A stretch of DNA of 64,000 nucleotides, taken from assembly GCA_026545225.1 (NCBI GenBank), contig CM048845.1, forward strand, positions 117,803,033-117,867,032. The letters are read 5' to 3'. The notes beneath the pieces were generated by a model that saw only the letters and a program-made list of their open reading frames with translations, was not told where the DNA came from and made no database searches. A program made the translations under genes and the position numbers. The stretch's first letter is position 1; each line of letters starts with the position of its first letter. Below, one piece after another: positions 21,526 to 33,559 of this stretch. The DNA is from Cornus controversa (taxonomy: Eukaryota > Streptophyta > Magnoliopsida > Cornales > Cornaceae).

Positions 21526-22368
21526 CTATGCTTTCACGTTCAGATCTCCTATGGTCTTGGGGGTTTTTCTGACTAAAGATGAGTGGAATTTAGAACCAGG
21601 GATCATGGCCGCCTTGAAGGCTTCTACTGTTGTGGCTTGGTCACAACTAAAGATTAGGGACATTTCAAAATTGAATCTAGTCATGGAGGATTTTAGAGTT
21701 TCCCCCTTCGATTGTCTCATAGTGAACAAAGACGATATGGTTTTCTTCTGTCTCCAGTTGTCGATGTATTGAGCGATGAAAAGTTTGCATAGCTTCGTAA
21801 AATTGGGGATCGTGGCTAACGGCTACTGCTTGAACCAAGTTAAAAAGCCTCCTGCTAGATGGGTCGAAAAAACTTTTCACATGAGGTTTTCGTCTTCCGC
21901 ATGCAACGTCATTCTCTGTTGTACGTGGAAGAGGTGATCGACGAGATTGGTCGTTCTGTCAAAAGTGGTAAAGCTTGGAAGCACAAACTTTCTCAAGTTC
22001 GAAGATTTTCGTATCTCTTCCGTGAAAGGAGATTGCACTACCTTACTCGTCACTTGAGTCATCAGATTTACTGGAGTCCGGCTCTTCAGGTCTTTGATAT
22101 TAGCATTGACCTTCTTTAGTCGTTCGACAGTTGCATCGAACTGGAGGCTCGATCTGATGGCATGAAAATTCGGTCGATCGAGATTCTGTTCTTCTTCCTG
22201 AGCGGAATCATGTTCCTTGGAACTATGCCAGACAGGTGAGGAATTCTTGGGTTGCTTCCCCGTGAGATGGGTTATCCTCTCTTGGAGTAAATTGTTACGT
22301 CGATTAGATTTCTCCAATCGTTCTCACATTTCTTGTAGGATCTGCTCATATGCCAGATTTTGCTCCAT
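21526..22368 (-). pseudogene. Tat gag remnant
   Basis: A likely start ATG at 22368-22366 begins MEQNLAYEQILQEM and is followed at once by a stop. The downstream frame reads SPFTEEIRKSSNLRKFVLPS, FDRTTNLVDHLFHVQQRM and later FTMRQSKGETLKSSMTRFN. This is the order of Tat-lineage gag (PFT.EI, Y.G.TDP.DH, L..Q..ET.R.Y..RF). It is split into at least three frames. Confidence 0.8.
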
Positions 22369-22461
22369 CGTTTGGTTGTGGATAGGTGATTGATGTTCTA
22401 CTATGGTTCCAGAACGTAGCTGTATTGGTATAAATTCCTTAAAGAATTTCTGAGTACGTTA

Positions 22462-22478
22462 TCCCACAAACAGTGCCA
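22462..22478 (-). other. Primer-binding-site-like sequence of the Tat element
   Basis: On the minus strand TGGCACTGTTTGTGGGA lies 3 bp inside the LTR end. It starts with the obligatory TGG and has the layout of Tat primer sites, but I cannot assign the tRNA with confidence. Confidence 0.6.
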
Positions 22479-22481
22479 AAA

Positions 22482-22850
22482 TGTAGGTGCAGAAAAATTG
22501 ACACCACACTTAAAATGAATTTCTCTCCCTCTTTTCTTTATTCAATAAAAACAATCATTTTCCCATTTATTTTCTCCTTCTTATATAGTCTTTATGATTA
22601 CATTTATTATGCCAGTGATTGATCCACAGTTACTCAAAAATTTGATTCTTCCCTTACTTCTAGCTGGTTTGCTGTCTTTACGCCGTGATTTCTACAATGA
22701 ATTAATGTCTGGATCTTCCATTGTGTTCTTGTAGCCATACGGTTGCTGACTTGGATGTTGAGCCACCTTTGGTGATCTGGCGGCCTAGTGTGCTCTGAGC
22801 TATCATTTACACGTGTCACCTTGATTTATTGGGTATTTTTCCCCACTACA
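22482..22850 (-). repeat. 5' LTR of the Tat element (369 bp)
   Basis: Plus-strand ends TGTAGGTGC at 22482 and CCCACTACA at 22850 give a perfect 5-bp terminal inverted repeat TGTAG/CTACA. It sits just upstream of the PBS-like site. The flank AGTTG (22851-22855) is the expected target duplication. The partner LTR is not in the window. Confidence 0.75.
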
Positions 22851-23000
22851 AGTTGTATCTTCTCAACTTTCCAAAATGAAAAGTTAAATATTCACATATC
22901 AATAAGAGCAAAACAAGTGAGTGTGTTATTTTATCACGACTAAAAAAAAGGAATAAAATAAAATTACAAAAGACTATCTAAATCATAGATCACTTGGTTC

Positions 23001-23060
23001 TTATATTTTTAATATCATAATTATCTTTTCTTATATTTTTAATATCATAATTATCCTTTT
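23001..23060. repeat. 30-bp tandem duplication
   Basis: TTATATTTTTAATATCATAA followed by TTATCTTTTC occurs twice head to tail with changes only in the last few bases of the second copy. Confidence 0.9.
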
Positions 23061-23837
23061 ATATTAAAGTAAGAATTCTTGAATTCCTCCAATTCATTTC
23101 TTTAATTTTAATGCATCATTTTAGTTTAGATTATAGTTTTTTTTTTCTTCATGACAAGAAAAGATAAATATTATAAATCGAATACCACAAAGAATTAAGT
23201 CTTCTTCAAAACGTCTCTTTACTTCCTCCTTTTGGGAAAGGAATTTTTTTTTTTTTAGTCTCAGCCTTCACAAATTTATATAATATATATATACACACTG
23301 TAAATATATGTGCAATATATTATATACTACTTAAAAGTAGATAATTTAATCACGTAATAATATAATTTCTAAAAGTCCTTTTTTAAATCAAACAAGCTTT
23401 TCTTGGCTTGCCTATTAAACTATATTACTGAATTTCTATTTAAGTAAATCTAAGATTCTCTTTGATTTTCAATTAAACATATCTTTCGAGAAAAAGAAAA
23501 AAAATCAAGTAAAGATTAGGATTTATGGTAGAGACTGGCTTGCTTTCAATTTAATATTTTTCCTTAAATACATTGATATAAAATTTGCTTCAACTCAAAT
23601 ACTCATTATCCAAATCACCACATACTATTTTATCCTTAAATGTAAGCTTTATATATTTTGTTACTACTAATATGTTAAATGTCATTAAAAATATAACAGC
23701 CAAATATTTTATAGTGTGAGGACTTTTTTGTAATTTGATTTTAAAAAAAAGAAAAGAGTGGTGGAGTATCTAAATATATTGATGGAACGCAAATATCAAT
23801 TTCATAAAAGAAATTACGAAAGTTTTTCCTTCATTTG

Positions 23838-24421
23838 TCGAAATAAAGTAGCAGCAATAGAAAATGAAATCAACTCTTTCTATTTTATCATTTTTCTTCC
23901 TCTCAAAACTGAGAGCAAAGTATTGCTGGTAAAGCTCTTTTCTCCTTTTTTTACCATTTACCGAGGTATCTTTTTAATTATTAAATGATAAAATATAGCA
24001 CAAATAAATGCAACATTTTACCTTCTCATTTTTGAATGGAAACAAAATGGTGGGTCAGGTGGAATCATTCCTCTCTTATATCTAACTTTCCCTCCTACCA
24101 AACAATACAGACTTGTTCCACATCTCCTTTCTTCCCCATCTTTTCCTCCTATCAAATAAAACATTCAAAGAGGCTGGTAAGATTGAGAGGAAAAGGGAAG
24201 GAAAAAAGAGATAAATAAAAAAAAAAATTCTTCTTTTATTGAAATAAAGACAAGCGAAAAAGAATGAAATCAATTTCTCTCTGTTTTATTATTTTTCTTC
24301 TTCTCAAAAGTGAGCGAAATAGTGAAGACAAAACTCTATTCTCTTTTTTTACTATTTACCATTCGTTAGATGTATCTTTTCTAATTACGAAATGATAAAA
24401 ATGTAGTACAAATAAATGGAC
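23838..24421. repeat. Diverged direct duplication about 400 bp apart
   Basis: Segments 23838-24012 and 24238-24421 share order and sequence: GAAATAAAG, ATGAAATCAA, TTTTCTTC.TCTCAAAA, TTTACCATT, AATGATAAAA and ACAAATAAATG. Neither is coding. It may be a tandem duplication of a ~400-bp unit or two copies of an unnamed repeat. Confidence 0.75.
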
Positions 24422-24850
24422 TTTCTTCATTTTGTGGGATAATGATTCTCCCCATTGATCATTGATCTTTACAAGTGTATCGAGTGAACAACAATTACTC
24501 TTTACTTCCTGATAAAAAATTAAAAAAAATTATTCTTTACTTTTTTATTATTGACTGTTCATTAATTATGACATTCTATGTCGTGTAGTAAATTCTTGCA
24601 AAAGAAAAGCTTTTTCACATAAAATGTTTGAAATGCTCCAAATATTGATTTTTATTTATTAACCAATATTTACTAGTGGTTGTAGCCGAGTAGTTCTCTA
24701 GTTCTTGCCAAGGTAAAATATATTGAGGAATGCTAAAAATAGTTTATTCACGGTCGCAGTTTGTGATTCGTGAGAGTTGCTGATTTTTTATTTTATTTTA
24801 TTTTTTTAGTTCCTAATACAAAGTGGGATATACTTTTTTTTTATATATAT

Positions 24851-25026
24851 AAAAAAATTATAACTAGTTTCATTGCCAAACCTCTCACTTTTACAATGAC
24901 ACTAGTAATATTTAAGACCGAGAGTAATGATGGTCCGGCTGTATATATCTTATTTTTTAAAAATATTATAACTAGAATAATTGTGAAAGTGAAAGTATTC
25001 ACAATAATACTAGTTGTAATTTTTTA
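24851..25026. repeat. Foldback (MITE-like) element
   Basis: Left arm AAAAAAATTATAACTAGT pairs with the right arm ACTAGTTGTAATTTTTT, and pairing continues inward for about 50 bp with mismatches (CACTTTTACAATGACACTAG against its counterpart near 24970-25010). No coding capacity and no clear target duplication. Confidence 0.65.
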
Positions 25027-25670
25027 AAACAACAAAGTTATATCCAACAATGTATTAGTAAACTAAAAAAATAAAATAAAAAAAGTTAACGACCATTAAT
25101 AAATCGCATGAATGGACACACATCTACCATTCTTCAAATTTACATTACATATAAGCATTGTGTTAGAATCTTCCTAAAAAAAAATCATACATTCACACAT
25201 AAATTCACATGTACATTCATCTACCCTTACATATCTAAAATCTCTCTATCGTCAATTTAACAATCACGATTCACCCACTATATTCACATCTAAATTCACA
25301 TGCACATCCACCTACTCTCTAACCCCTAAACTGATTCAGTCCAACAATTCATATGCTAGTATATTTATAAACCATCATTTGACATATAATTAATGGAAAA
25401 TGGTAAATGCACTATATATATATATATATAAAATCATTTTCTGTTTTTTACATTTAAATTAAATGAGAAAAATTATTTTATACTTCATTCTCAACAATTA
25501 AATCAAGGATGAAAATATCATTTTACATTCAAAGTGGGAGTAAGTTTACAAAAATGCAGAGTGCTTTTATCACCTCCCATAATTAATTAGTCAAATTTGG
25601 TAGAGAGTTAGTATTAGTTAACAGTTATTCTAGGTCAAACTCAACTTGGACTGTTGTATACAGTATACAC

Positions 25671-25684
25671 TAATATATATAGAC
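25671..25684 (+). promoter_or_regulatory. TATA box of the BPC gene (proposed)
   Basis: TAATATATATAGACG lies at the edge of a local CpG-rich block (25681-25920) in AT-rich spacer, the usual composition step at a plant promoter. A start site about 30 bp downstream would give a leader up to the splice donor near 25998. Confidence 0.55.
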
Positions 25685-25709
25685 GCGTTTGAAACAACTT
25701 CGGGGAAGC

Positions 25710-25997
25710 CCGAGTCCGACCGGTGACAAGTTGCGGCGCCCGATCGAAACGTCGTGGTTTTAACATTTAAAAGTAGAAAACGTCGGCGTCTTGCCCCCGC
25801 CACCACAGCCCCAATCTGTCTCCCATTTCGCAGAATGTCAAATGTAGGTAGAGAGACGCAGAGAACCATCTTCCCTTCCCTACCCGGCTACGCCTAAGAG
25901 CGATTCAGATTCTTCTCATCAGACAAAGAGATTCGAATTAGCTATTCAGCTCTTTCTTTCTCTAGGTTCCATCGACTCTCTCTCTCATCATCCCTCT
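25710..25997 (+). other. Proposed 5'-UTR exon of the BPC gene
   Basis: GC-rich leader ending in a CT-rich stretch (GACTCTCTCTCTCATCATCC) and a good splice donor, CTCT|GTAAGC, at 25997/25998. No ATG-initiated frame of note. Linking it to the coding exon 8.6 kb downstream is inference: no other gene start lies between and BPC genes often have introns in the 5' UTR. It could instead be the start of a non-coding transcript. Confidence 0.45.
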
Positions 25998-27408
25998 GTA
26001 AGCATTATCTTCTCAACAACTCTTTAATGGCGTTATTTTTCTCGATCTCTTTGCCCCTTCTCAATTTTGTCATTTGAACGGTGTTCTTAGCACTTTTAGC
26101 TCTTGATTTCAATTTCGGTTTGGTAATTGTAGCTCTCGATCATGTATGCGTGGTATTTTGTGTGTGTATAGTACTAAAATTTATCCAAAGTTTATTTTTG
26201 TCTTAAAATTTATCATTTACTGGTATAATTGATTCCATCAGACAATGATCTATATTTTAACCTGCTAAACGGAGCAAAACATTGTTTTTAGATTTGTTGA
26301 CTTTTGTCACTCTTTTTAGGGAGTTTAGGTATTGGAAAATGATGCCATGGAAGAGACTTTTCTAGCATTCATTTCTGGTATAGTCGCATTTTAGACCTCC
26401 AAAGAAATTAATTGTAGAACTGTGGTTCCCTAACACATACTGTAACAGACAGATAATACACACATACAGACGCTCATATGTATAAAAAAAATGGGTTTCG
26501 CCAGAGAAAGGATCTACCATTTCCAGAGCATTATTTTCTGTTTGGTTACAAGAAAATTCTTTCATTTACCATGATTTTGCCCCTATTTGTATTAAGTAGC
26601 AAATCTGAATGAATTTGTTTTAAATCAGTCTTTTTTTTTTTTTTTTACTGAATTGTTTATGTTTCAACTTTTATGGAAAATATAAACAATTTAAAACTCA
26701 ATATCTTTGAATTCAAATTCGAAAAATAAAAACTCCGTATACTTGTTTGGAATGTCAACCAAATGCAAATAGAAACAGATTATTGAAAGAACTATATGAT
26801 GGACATATTTGCATATTTCTGGAATGGATAAATAAGAGAAGTGATGCATAGCATAGTGGGAAGATGAAATTTAGAGCATCACTTTGCAAGGAAAGCTTTT
26901 TGAAAAATTTAATAGTTGAAAAAATCCTAACTTCCCAAATTTTTCATTTTCTTGATACTCAAACTCCTGAAAAATTAGAATTTTATCCATCTCCAGCTCT
27001 TCGTACCATTTTTCATCTAACCAGTCATAGCCTAGAGCATTTAAATGTGTGAAAGAGATGTTGAAAAGTGTAGTATATTGAGTATACCACCTGATAAAAC
27101 TTCAGTATAGTAGTAGTGTTTAAGTTGTCAGTTTTGTGCCAAGGCACTTGGGGAATAGAACTTTCTTTGGTGAAGCTACATTCCTTTCAACGTTCGGTTT
27201 GCTAAACTTCCATCCCCAAAATAAAGTGATTTCACAATTAGCTTCTATGCGCAAAAAATCTTCCCACTGCCTAACTCTTGGAATCTTATCAATGGAAAAT
27301 AAGTAGAGGAGAAACTTATTTTGTCACGACTCGTGTGACTAACTAGACAACTAAGACTATATAGACATCAGCAATATTTGTAATAACATGAAAAACTATA
27401 TTGCTGAG

Positions 27409-27658
27409 CAGTCATGGACCGAGTGAAGGCCCAGTTGGGGGGGGGGGGGGGGGGGTGTGGGGGGCGCGCAGATAAGTTAGTCTAATTTTGAAAATGCCTC
27501 CACTGAAATTATAAAGAAATTCAAGTTTGCCCCCACTAAAAAAATTAAATTTAACCCATTTCTCTCACTAATTTATGCTTTGCTAGGATAGTTTCAATTT
27601 TTTTTATCTTCTTCTTAAAGGCCGCCCCCTCTCACATAATTTTCTGGGTCTGTCACTG
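27409..27658. mobile_element. hAT-type MITE with poly-G tract
   Basis: A 250-bp element with inverted ends CAGTCATGGACC and (complement) CAGTGACAGACCC, flanked by a perfect 8-bp duplication TTGCTGAG (27401-27408 and 27659-27666). The 8-bp duplication and CAGT..GGACC ends fit hAT MITEs. Inside is a run of 19 G (27437-27455). A related element lies at 56428-56861. Confidence 0.88.
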
Positions 27659-28177
27659 TTGCTGAGATATAAAAAACATTAATTTATTAAAAACAATGAC
27701 ATATTAAAAAAAATTCCTTTTTAGGGATTAACCCAAGATTATGATACTAAACGAACAAGTTCAAGACCTAGGATTTTTTTTCCCTTTTTTTGGTTGAGGT
27801 TGTTGACCTCCAATTAAAAGGTCTAGACCTGGGAATAACTATGGTTAAAGGATGGATTTCACAATAGCTTATGTAACTAACTTGTTCCATATATAAAATG
27901 ACTTTGTTACAAACACACAGATGCTTTATATTGTTATTATTTTGGTATTTCATGTAAATATTTCAAAGAGAGAGAATTATCTGTATGGGGTAAATTTTCA
28001 ACAATGCATAACCTATCTTGAAAAGACTAAGAATTATCTACAATAGCTAAAGACATCAAATTAAAGATAATGGGTACTGACAATGGGAGAATTGATTCGA
28101 ATATTCTATGGCATCCCAGATTTCTGTTTGTCATTCTTCTCTTTACCAATGCCCTTTAGTTATTTTTATAAAGTTTT

Positions 28178-28249
28178 GATCTTGTAATAAATTTGAGTTT
28201 GAATCTTGTAATAAATTTGGGTTTGCATCTCGTGGTAAATTTTCATTTT
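28178..28249. repeat. Three imperfect 24-bp tandem repeats
   Basis: Variants of GATCTTGTAATAAATTTG plus GTTT are repeated three times, the third more diverged. Non-coding. Confidence 0.8.
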
Positions 28250-28766
28250 CTTCAACATTTTTGGACATTATTATAGACTTTAGCAAGTGAAATCATTTTT
28301 GGTGGCTCTTGGCATGAGATCTGTCAACTGATCAATTCCTTTTGGTTCTCCAGGTTGAGTTGGTTGATTATGCTGCATCGTTTATTCTATCACAATTTGC
28401 ATTATTTTAACATGTCCCTTGGGTAGAACCCTTCAGTTGAGGTTTTCATATTTAAAATTGATACATTCCCAATACATGTAAACCACATATGTGGCTTACA
28501 CTAGTATTGATGGTTGGTTCTGAGTTCTTGCCATAAAATGTCTTCTTGACAAATAAGTTCCTTGTTGTCACATTTAGGGAACAATAAAATTATAGAAGCA
28601 TAGACTTAGTGTTCTACAAGTGAAGAGTTCCTAAAGATAAGGGAACTTAGGAGAGCATTACAAAAGTGCTTTAAAAAAGCTTAATGAGATTACTCATTGT
28701 TCTAGATCCTATATTGCAAATACTGCCTACTTGAGACTAAGCAAGTGGCCTTTTTTTAGGGTGGGT

Positions 28767-28786
28767 GGGGGTTTTTGTGTGTGTGT
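28767..28786. repeat. GT-rich microsatellite
   Basis: TTTTTGTGTGTGTGTGTGCA, followed about 120 bp on by a CT microsatellite (28904-28921). Confidence 0.85.
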
Positions 28787-29439
28787 GTGCACAGAGAGGG
28801 AGGTTTAACTTTGTTTGTCTCCTATATCACTAGCCTTTCACATGCCTGGGCCACACATGTTTTTGTTCATGTACTAAAGGATGTTGTAATCCTCGCAACC
28901 AGCCTCTCTCTCTCTCTCTCTGACCTTCTAGTCTTCCACCATTCTAGCTGCTGCACTGATCGCATGTAAAGGGGTTCGGATCAAATAATAAACTGAATAT
29001 TGGAATCAAGATTTTGTTAGTGTTCAACTTTGTGGCATGTCAAGAAATTTAAAGAAAATATCAGCAGCTTTATCTCATTAAGTTTCTTAAACATCTAAGC
29101 CAGGTTCACTTCCTAAATGCCTGGACTGCATTCACCAGCCAACATCAAATGGGTCAGGCATCATTAGTCTCTAAAACTTGTCAATGAGAACCTAAGCTGT
29201 CTGAGATATCTTTTTGAGATTGTTACATCTTATGTACTAATTTTACATTTTATACTTTAGTGTAGTCATTCAATTATATATTTTTATATATTGTGGTGGA
29301 CACGGTGACTAGGAAAATTTGATATAGGTTTCCAACATGATTTTGTAAGCAGGCTTTCTCAAAAGCCAATTTGAATTATATTCACATTGTTTCTAAGTAG
29401 TCGTGATTGACTTGCTTTAAAAGCCATATGCCTCTTTAA

Positions 29440-29601
29440 GGCTCATTTGGTTGATGCAAATATTAGGTGGGAACATAGTCTAACTTCTGTTAAAACTATA
29501 GTAGGTGAATTGGCATATAATAGAAAAGCTTGGAGAGAGAAAATTCATGTGGCCGACCCCATTCATATGAGATTAAGGCAATGATGATGATGATGATGAT
29601 A
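29440..29601 (+). mobile_element. RTE-type LINE 3' end, 5'-truncated
   Basis: A plus-strand frame ends AYNRKAWREKIHVADP and a short tail, then TGA running straight into an (ATG)n/(TGA)n microsatellite at 29580-29600. The R..W...IHVADP ending after the RT domain and a TGA-rich tail are characteristic of plant RTE LINEs. Only the last ~160 bp survive. Confidence 0.7.
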
Positions 29602-31269
29602 GTTCTAACTTCTAAATAATGTCAGTTACGAGACGTGGTGGCATTCTTGAAATTTAATTTCGAATTTTCTTAAAAAGATGAGTTGTTTACATTATTACAT
29701 TCTTAGAAATTTTATGATTATTGTAGTTGTATATATTATACTTGTTGTAAATACCAAGTTTGTTTATGTTTTATTTTGTTATTAGAATTTGAACAACATT
29801 GTTCTTAAAGATCCCAAGATTTCATTGTGATATTTTATGTATTTTAAATTTTATTTAATGTTTATATGCATTTTTAGTCATGCAAATAATAATAATAATA
29901 ATAATTGAAGGCAAAAACTATTAACTCTTTATTTCTAACAGCAACAAAATTCTTTACTTACATTAAATAAATTCTTGTTTTTTACTTATTGATTATCAAA
30001 AAAAAAAACTTACATTAAATAAATTGTGCCATTGTGTTCTTTAAACTAATTATGCCACCCAATATGTTCATATCAGGTATGGTTTCTTGGTTCAATAGTG
30101 TGCCAGTTAAGGCAAAAGAGTGCAATAACCATTGTAAATTTCCAAACTAATATAATCAAACCATGTCAACGTCGTCAAAGTTTATCAATACGAAAAAAAC
30201 ACTACATATGTTACATGAGTTTGATTTTCCCAACATCATTATAAGTGAATCTGTAATAACATCTAATAAGATATTTAGAATAAAAACTGATTCTGTCACG
30301 TAGCAACCTTCCTCAAGATGCCACATGACAACCTATGGAACTGCAACCCTGAAACTAATTTAAGGATAACATTAGCTTTGACCTTATGGACACACATGAG
30401 CTGCTAATTTTTATGTGTTGTTGGCTTGTTTATTATGTTAAGGATAACATTAGCTTTTAATATGTTATCACCTTGGCTCCCTTTCTCATGGGATCTATTT
30501 TGGAACTTCTGTCAAGCTGTTGTGAAATTTGTTCATGTAGCAGATTGTGCACTTTAAAGAGTCCTTGACCATCTCTAAGATTAGAATGCATAACTATCTG
30601 CTTAAGAGTCCATTCCACAAACTTCTTTAGTGATCCCTGGTGTTTAGTCTTTTATGAATTATCTTTCTTAAACATTAATTCAAGATTTTTATGCAAGTTT
30701 CAACGGATATTTCTCATACTTGACATTTGGGATTAAGTTGGTTGTGATATGAAGATGACAAAATCAATGAAAAAAACAAGCTAACACCATATAATAAGTG
30801 AATGGTTTTGTATCAAGAATAAGATAACATATGGAGAACCTTTTGGATGCTTTCCCTTCTATAGTTGTTGCCTAGCTGAAGAAGAATTGTAAGATAGTGT
30901 TGTAACAATAAAGTGTATTCTAGTAATATGTTAAAAGAGTTGTTACAGTCCCTTAGGGATTCATTAGGAAAATTGGATTGGTTTTGATCTTCAAATTATG
31001 TTTAGTTAAAATGGGAGTTAAGCATGGATGGTACAAGTAAAAAATTACTTCTCCAATTCATTTTTTTTTTAATAAATAAAAGTTTCCTTGGACACCAATA
31101 AAGGGGATGACTTGAGTCACATAGAGGGGAGCAAATGCGAAAGATGGAGCGTGAGAGTGGCGAAATCTTAAATTTGCTTCCTTATAAAAAAAAATAAAAA
31201 ATTTAAATTTGCTCAGAGCGGTGTGCCTGCAGATCTATATACTAATGTGTGTGTAATGGATATCTACAT

Positions 31270-31395
31270 ATGCTAGGGGCCATTGCAATGATAAAAACTT
31301 AAGGTCATAAGTGTGAGGACACATGTTTGAGTTTCATACCAGCCACTCTGCATAGGCGAGATACACTGGTTAATCCACCCCTTTTTTTTACACTA
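31270..31395 (+). mobile_element. Possible tRNA-derived SINE fragment
   Basis: GGTCATAAGTGTGAGGACAC and ATGTTTGAGTTTCATACCAG resemble degenerate box A and box B regions, followed by CACTCTGCATAGGCGAGA and a T run. This resembles Au-type plant SINEs but is too decayed to be sure, and no target duplication was found. Confidence 0.35.
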
Positions 31396-31598
31396 GGAGA
31401 TATATAATATATGATAATAATATTTCCAAATATCTAAATGTTATACGGTGTTTTTATTTTTTAGTGAATATAGGTTGAGAAATCTATACATTTATTTTAA
31501 ATTCTTTAGGAGATATTGTTTTAATTTTTATACATGAATGAACTACGTTAAGAAATTTTAGAAGAGTAAGTCTCTTAAGTAAATAAAGTAAATGTAAT

Positions 31599-31980
31599 TG
31601 TTGTGAAAAACAGCCGCAAACCAGGCACAATCACGAAACATGACACAAAACAAATTAAGCACAACGCATAGAACACAAGAATATACGTGGTTCGGCGATG
31701 TGCCTACGTCCACGGCGAAGATCCAACAAAAGATTTCACTATGCGAAAACTTGGAGATTACAAGTTTCAACCCCAAACTGTAGCTCTCGCTCATTCTCTT
31801 TGTGCGTTTTCAGTGTTTTCTCTCGTTATTCACTCCTCTTAGATGCCCTTATATATCGGGTTACAAGAGAGTCCTAATCGAGGTTCAAAACCCGCAAGCG
31901 AAAAACGGGTCATAAAAATTTTAAGGCCACACAAAGCCCATTTTTGGGGTCAGGGCCGAGACAAAATTTGGGCCACAACA
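31599..31980 (-). repeat. Solo Ty1/copia LTR (382 bp)
   Basis: Ends TGTTGTG and CACAACA form a perfect 7-bp terminal inverted repeat. On the minus strand a TATA motif (GATATATAAGGG) precedes a leader with the CGCCGTGGACGTAGGCAC and GCCGAACCACGTATATTCTT phrases that recur in plant copia LTRs. Flanks GTAAT and TAACA do not match, so the target duplication is lost or was never clean. No internal region is present. Confidence 0.75.
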
Positions 31981-31999
31981 TAACAGTAACAAATATCTA

Positions 32000-33490
32000 T
32001 ACAGTCAATTTGCAAATATATATATATATACACTCACACACACACACTTAATACTTTTTGGATTGGTTATTTTTTCAAAAACTTTTACTAGAATTATGAC
32101 ACTTCTAGTAATAATGGAACAAAGATGATCTATATGAAATGGGTGATAGGAAATAAGAATTTGTCGACTCCCTCTTAATGTTGTAGGTTCAATCCTATTA
32201 CCTTACCTTTCTAGTAATTTTGATTTAGGTGTACTTTGGTTCATTGCAATTGACAATAAGGGTCATGCGTACACATGGTTGCCCATCATTTGAGAAATAA
32301 GAAACTGTCAATAATCAGTGGTTTTACAAAATCGAATTCTCCAACTGACAAAAGTGAATTGTGAAGGGATTGATCTCATAGTGCCAATTCGAGTTTGGAG
32401 CATGAGAGCAGCATCCCTTATAGGCAGATCATGTGATTTAGAATGTGATCACATACGCACGATGTATATTTAGCAAACTATACAAAATTATAATCTCATC
32501 TCACCAAGAATCTCTACTAAAGAATCAATCAGAAAAGAACTGCGATCTGTAGAAGAAAGAGAGCTCAGCATATTGCGAATCATGCCAGCTTCTAGGGCTA
32601 ACTACAATAACAATTGGACGTGTCTTCTTCTGATAAAGACTTTCTCAAGAAGAAAAATCCAGATGAGAATTCAAACACGTGTGACTAGCTGGGCAATGAT
32701 ATTATGCTCACTTCCCAGTATAGAAATGTTAAGCAGCCTTGTGATTCCGTGAATGAGATCTGAGGTACTAGGCAGTTATCAGTATTCTGTTAAGTACATT
32801 TACATGAGTTCAACTTTGTGGAGCTGTTAACTATTTGCCTGCATAACTTGGTAGATGAAATATTAGAAATTTATAGATGCACTTTGACTCCAATAAGATT
32901 TATTATTGACAAACCTGGCAGTTTAGCTGTTGTATAAAAACATTCTTTATGGAATACTTCTCTTTTATGGAAATTATCAGATATTAGCATCTCTCTCTCT
33001 CTCTAGCTTCTTGTGTGAGGAACTGAAATGTTTTTCCTATCTTGGAATCATCACGTTATTCAACACTAACAAGTTTGTGTACGCGGGGAAAAAATAACAT
33101 ATTCTGACCTTAACTACAGTAATTACTTTATAGCTCTTTGGTTTTTGTAATCTAACCAATACTTCTTTACTTACATGCCGCTGCTATTTCATGGCTGATT
33201 TATGTTGTTCTCACACATCATGCCTCTTCATGTCTGGTCAACCTTTTACCACAGGGAAAAAGGGTAACGAGATACTGCAAAATTTTAGTTGGTTTTTCAA
33301 TTCATGGTAGATTCTATATTTTAATGTTTAAACCATATGCAAAGTTCCAGTTTATTTGTATTTTGCTGTGTTTTGCTTATCCTCTTAGTCCATATTGTTG
33401 AATGCATTTAATTTGTATTTTGAATCTCCGAGTTCCAATTACTTACAATTACCAGTACTGAGTTCTTAAAGACGAATGTTGATTATGGTG
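32000..33490. other. Intronic spacer, no gene found
   Basis: AT-rich sequence with (TA)n(CA)n at 32018-32046 and (CT)n at 32990-33004. I see no other structure. Confidence 0.6.
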
Positions 33491-33497
33491 CTTTCAG

Positions 33498-33559
33498 CAA
33501 TTAATGACGAGCACACAATGATGACAAGATTTCCAGAATTTTCGTGGGATGTACTGCAG
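33498..33559 (+). other. Possible small 5'-UTR exon
   Basis: Flanked by GGTGCTTTCAG and GGTCTTTG splice-like signals. If joined to the next exon at 34568 it would create a short upstream ORF starting at ATGATGACAAG and stopping before the BPC start. Only splice-site fit supports it. Confidence 0.3.

Larger units (their letters stand above)
15622..22850 (-). mobile_element. Tat-lineage Ty3/gypsy retrotransposon, decayed, 5' LTR to 3' region
   Basis: Minus-strand order from right to left: 5' LTR (22850-22482), PBS-like site, gag, PR, RT, RNase H, a second archaeal-type RNase H, INT, 73-bp tandem array, opposite-strand ORF remnant, then the Athila insertion. The dual RNase H is the hallmark of the Tat/Ogre lineage. 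Coding is split by stops and frameshifts, so it is old. The remaining 3' region and 3' LTR should lie left of the window. Confidence 0.85.
22851..25670. other. AT-rich intergenic spacer
   Basis: No gene found. Contents noted separately: a 30-bp tandem duplication (23001-23060), a ~175-bp direct duplication 400 bp apart, and a foldback element (24851-25026). A weaker direct repeat, CACATCTAAATTCACATGCA at about 25288 and a variant at about 25196, is also present. Confidence 0.7.

Noticed and set aside
25630-25869. Minus-strand ORF in the CpG-rich block upstream of BPC
   Set aside because: Arg-rich composition follows from local GC; it overlaps the proposed promoter and has no recognisable domain.
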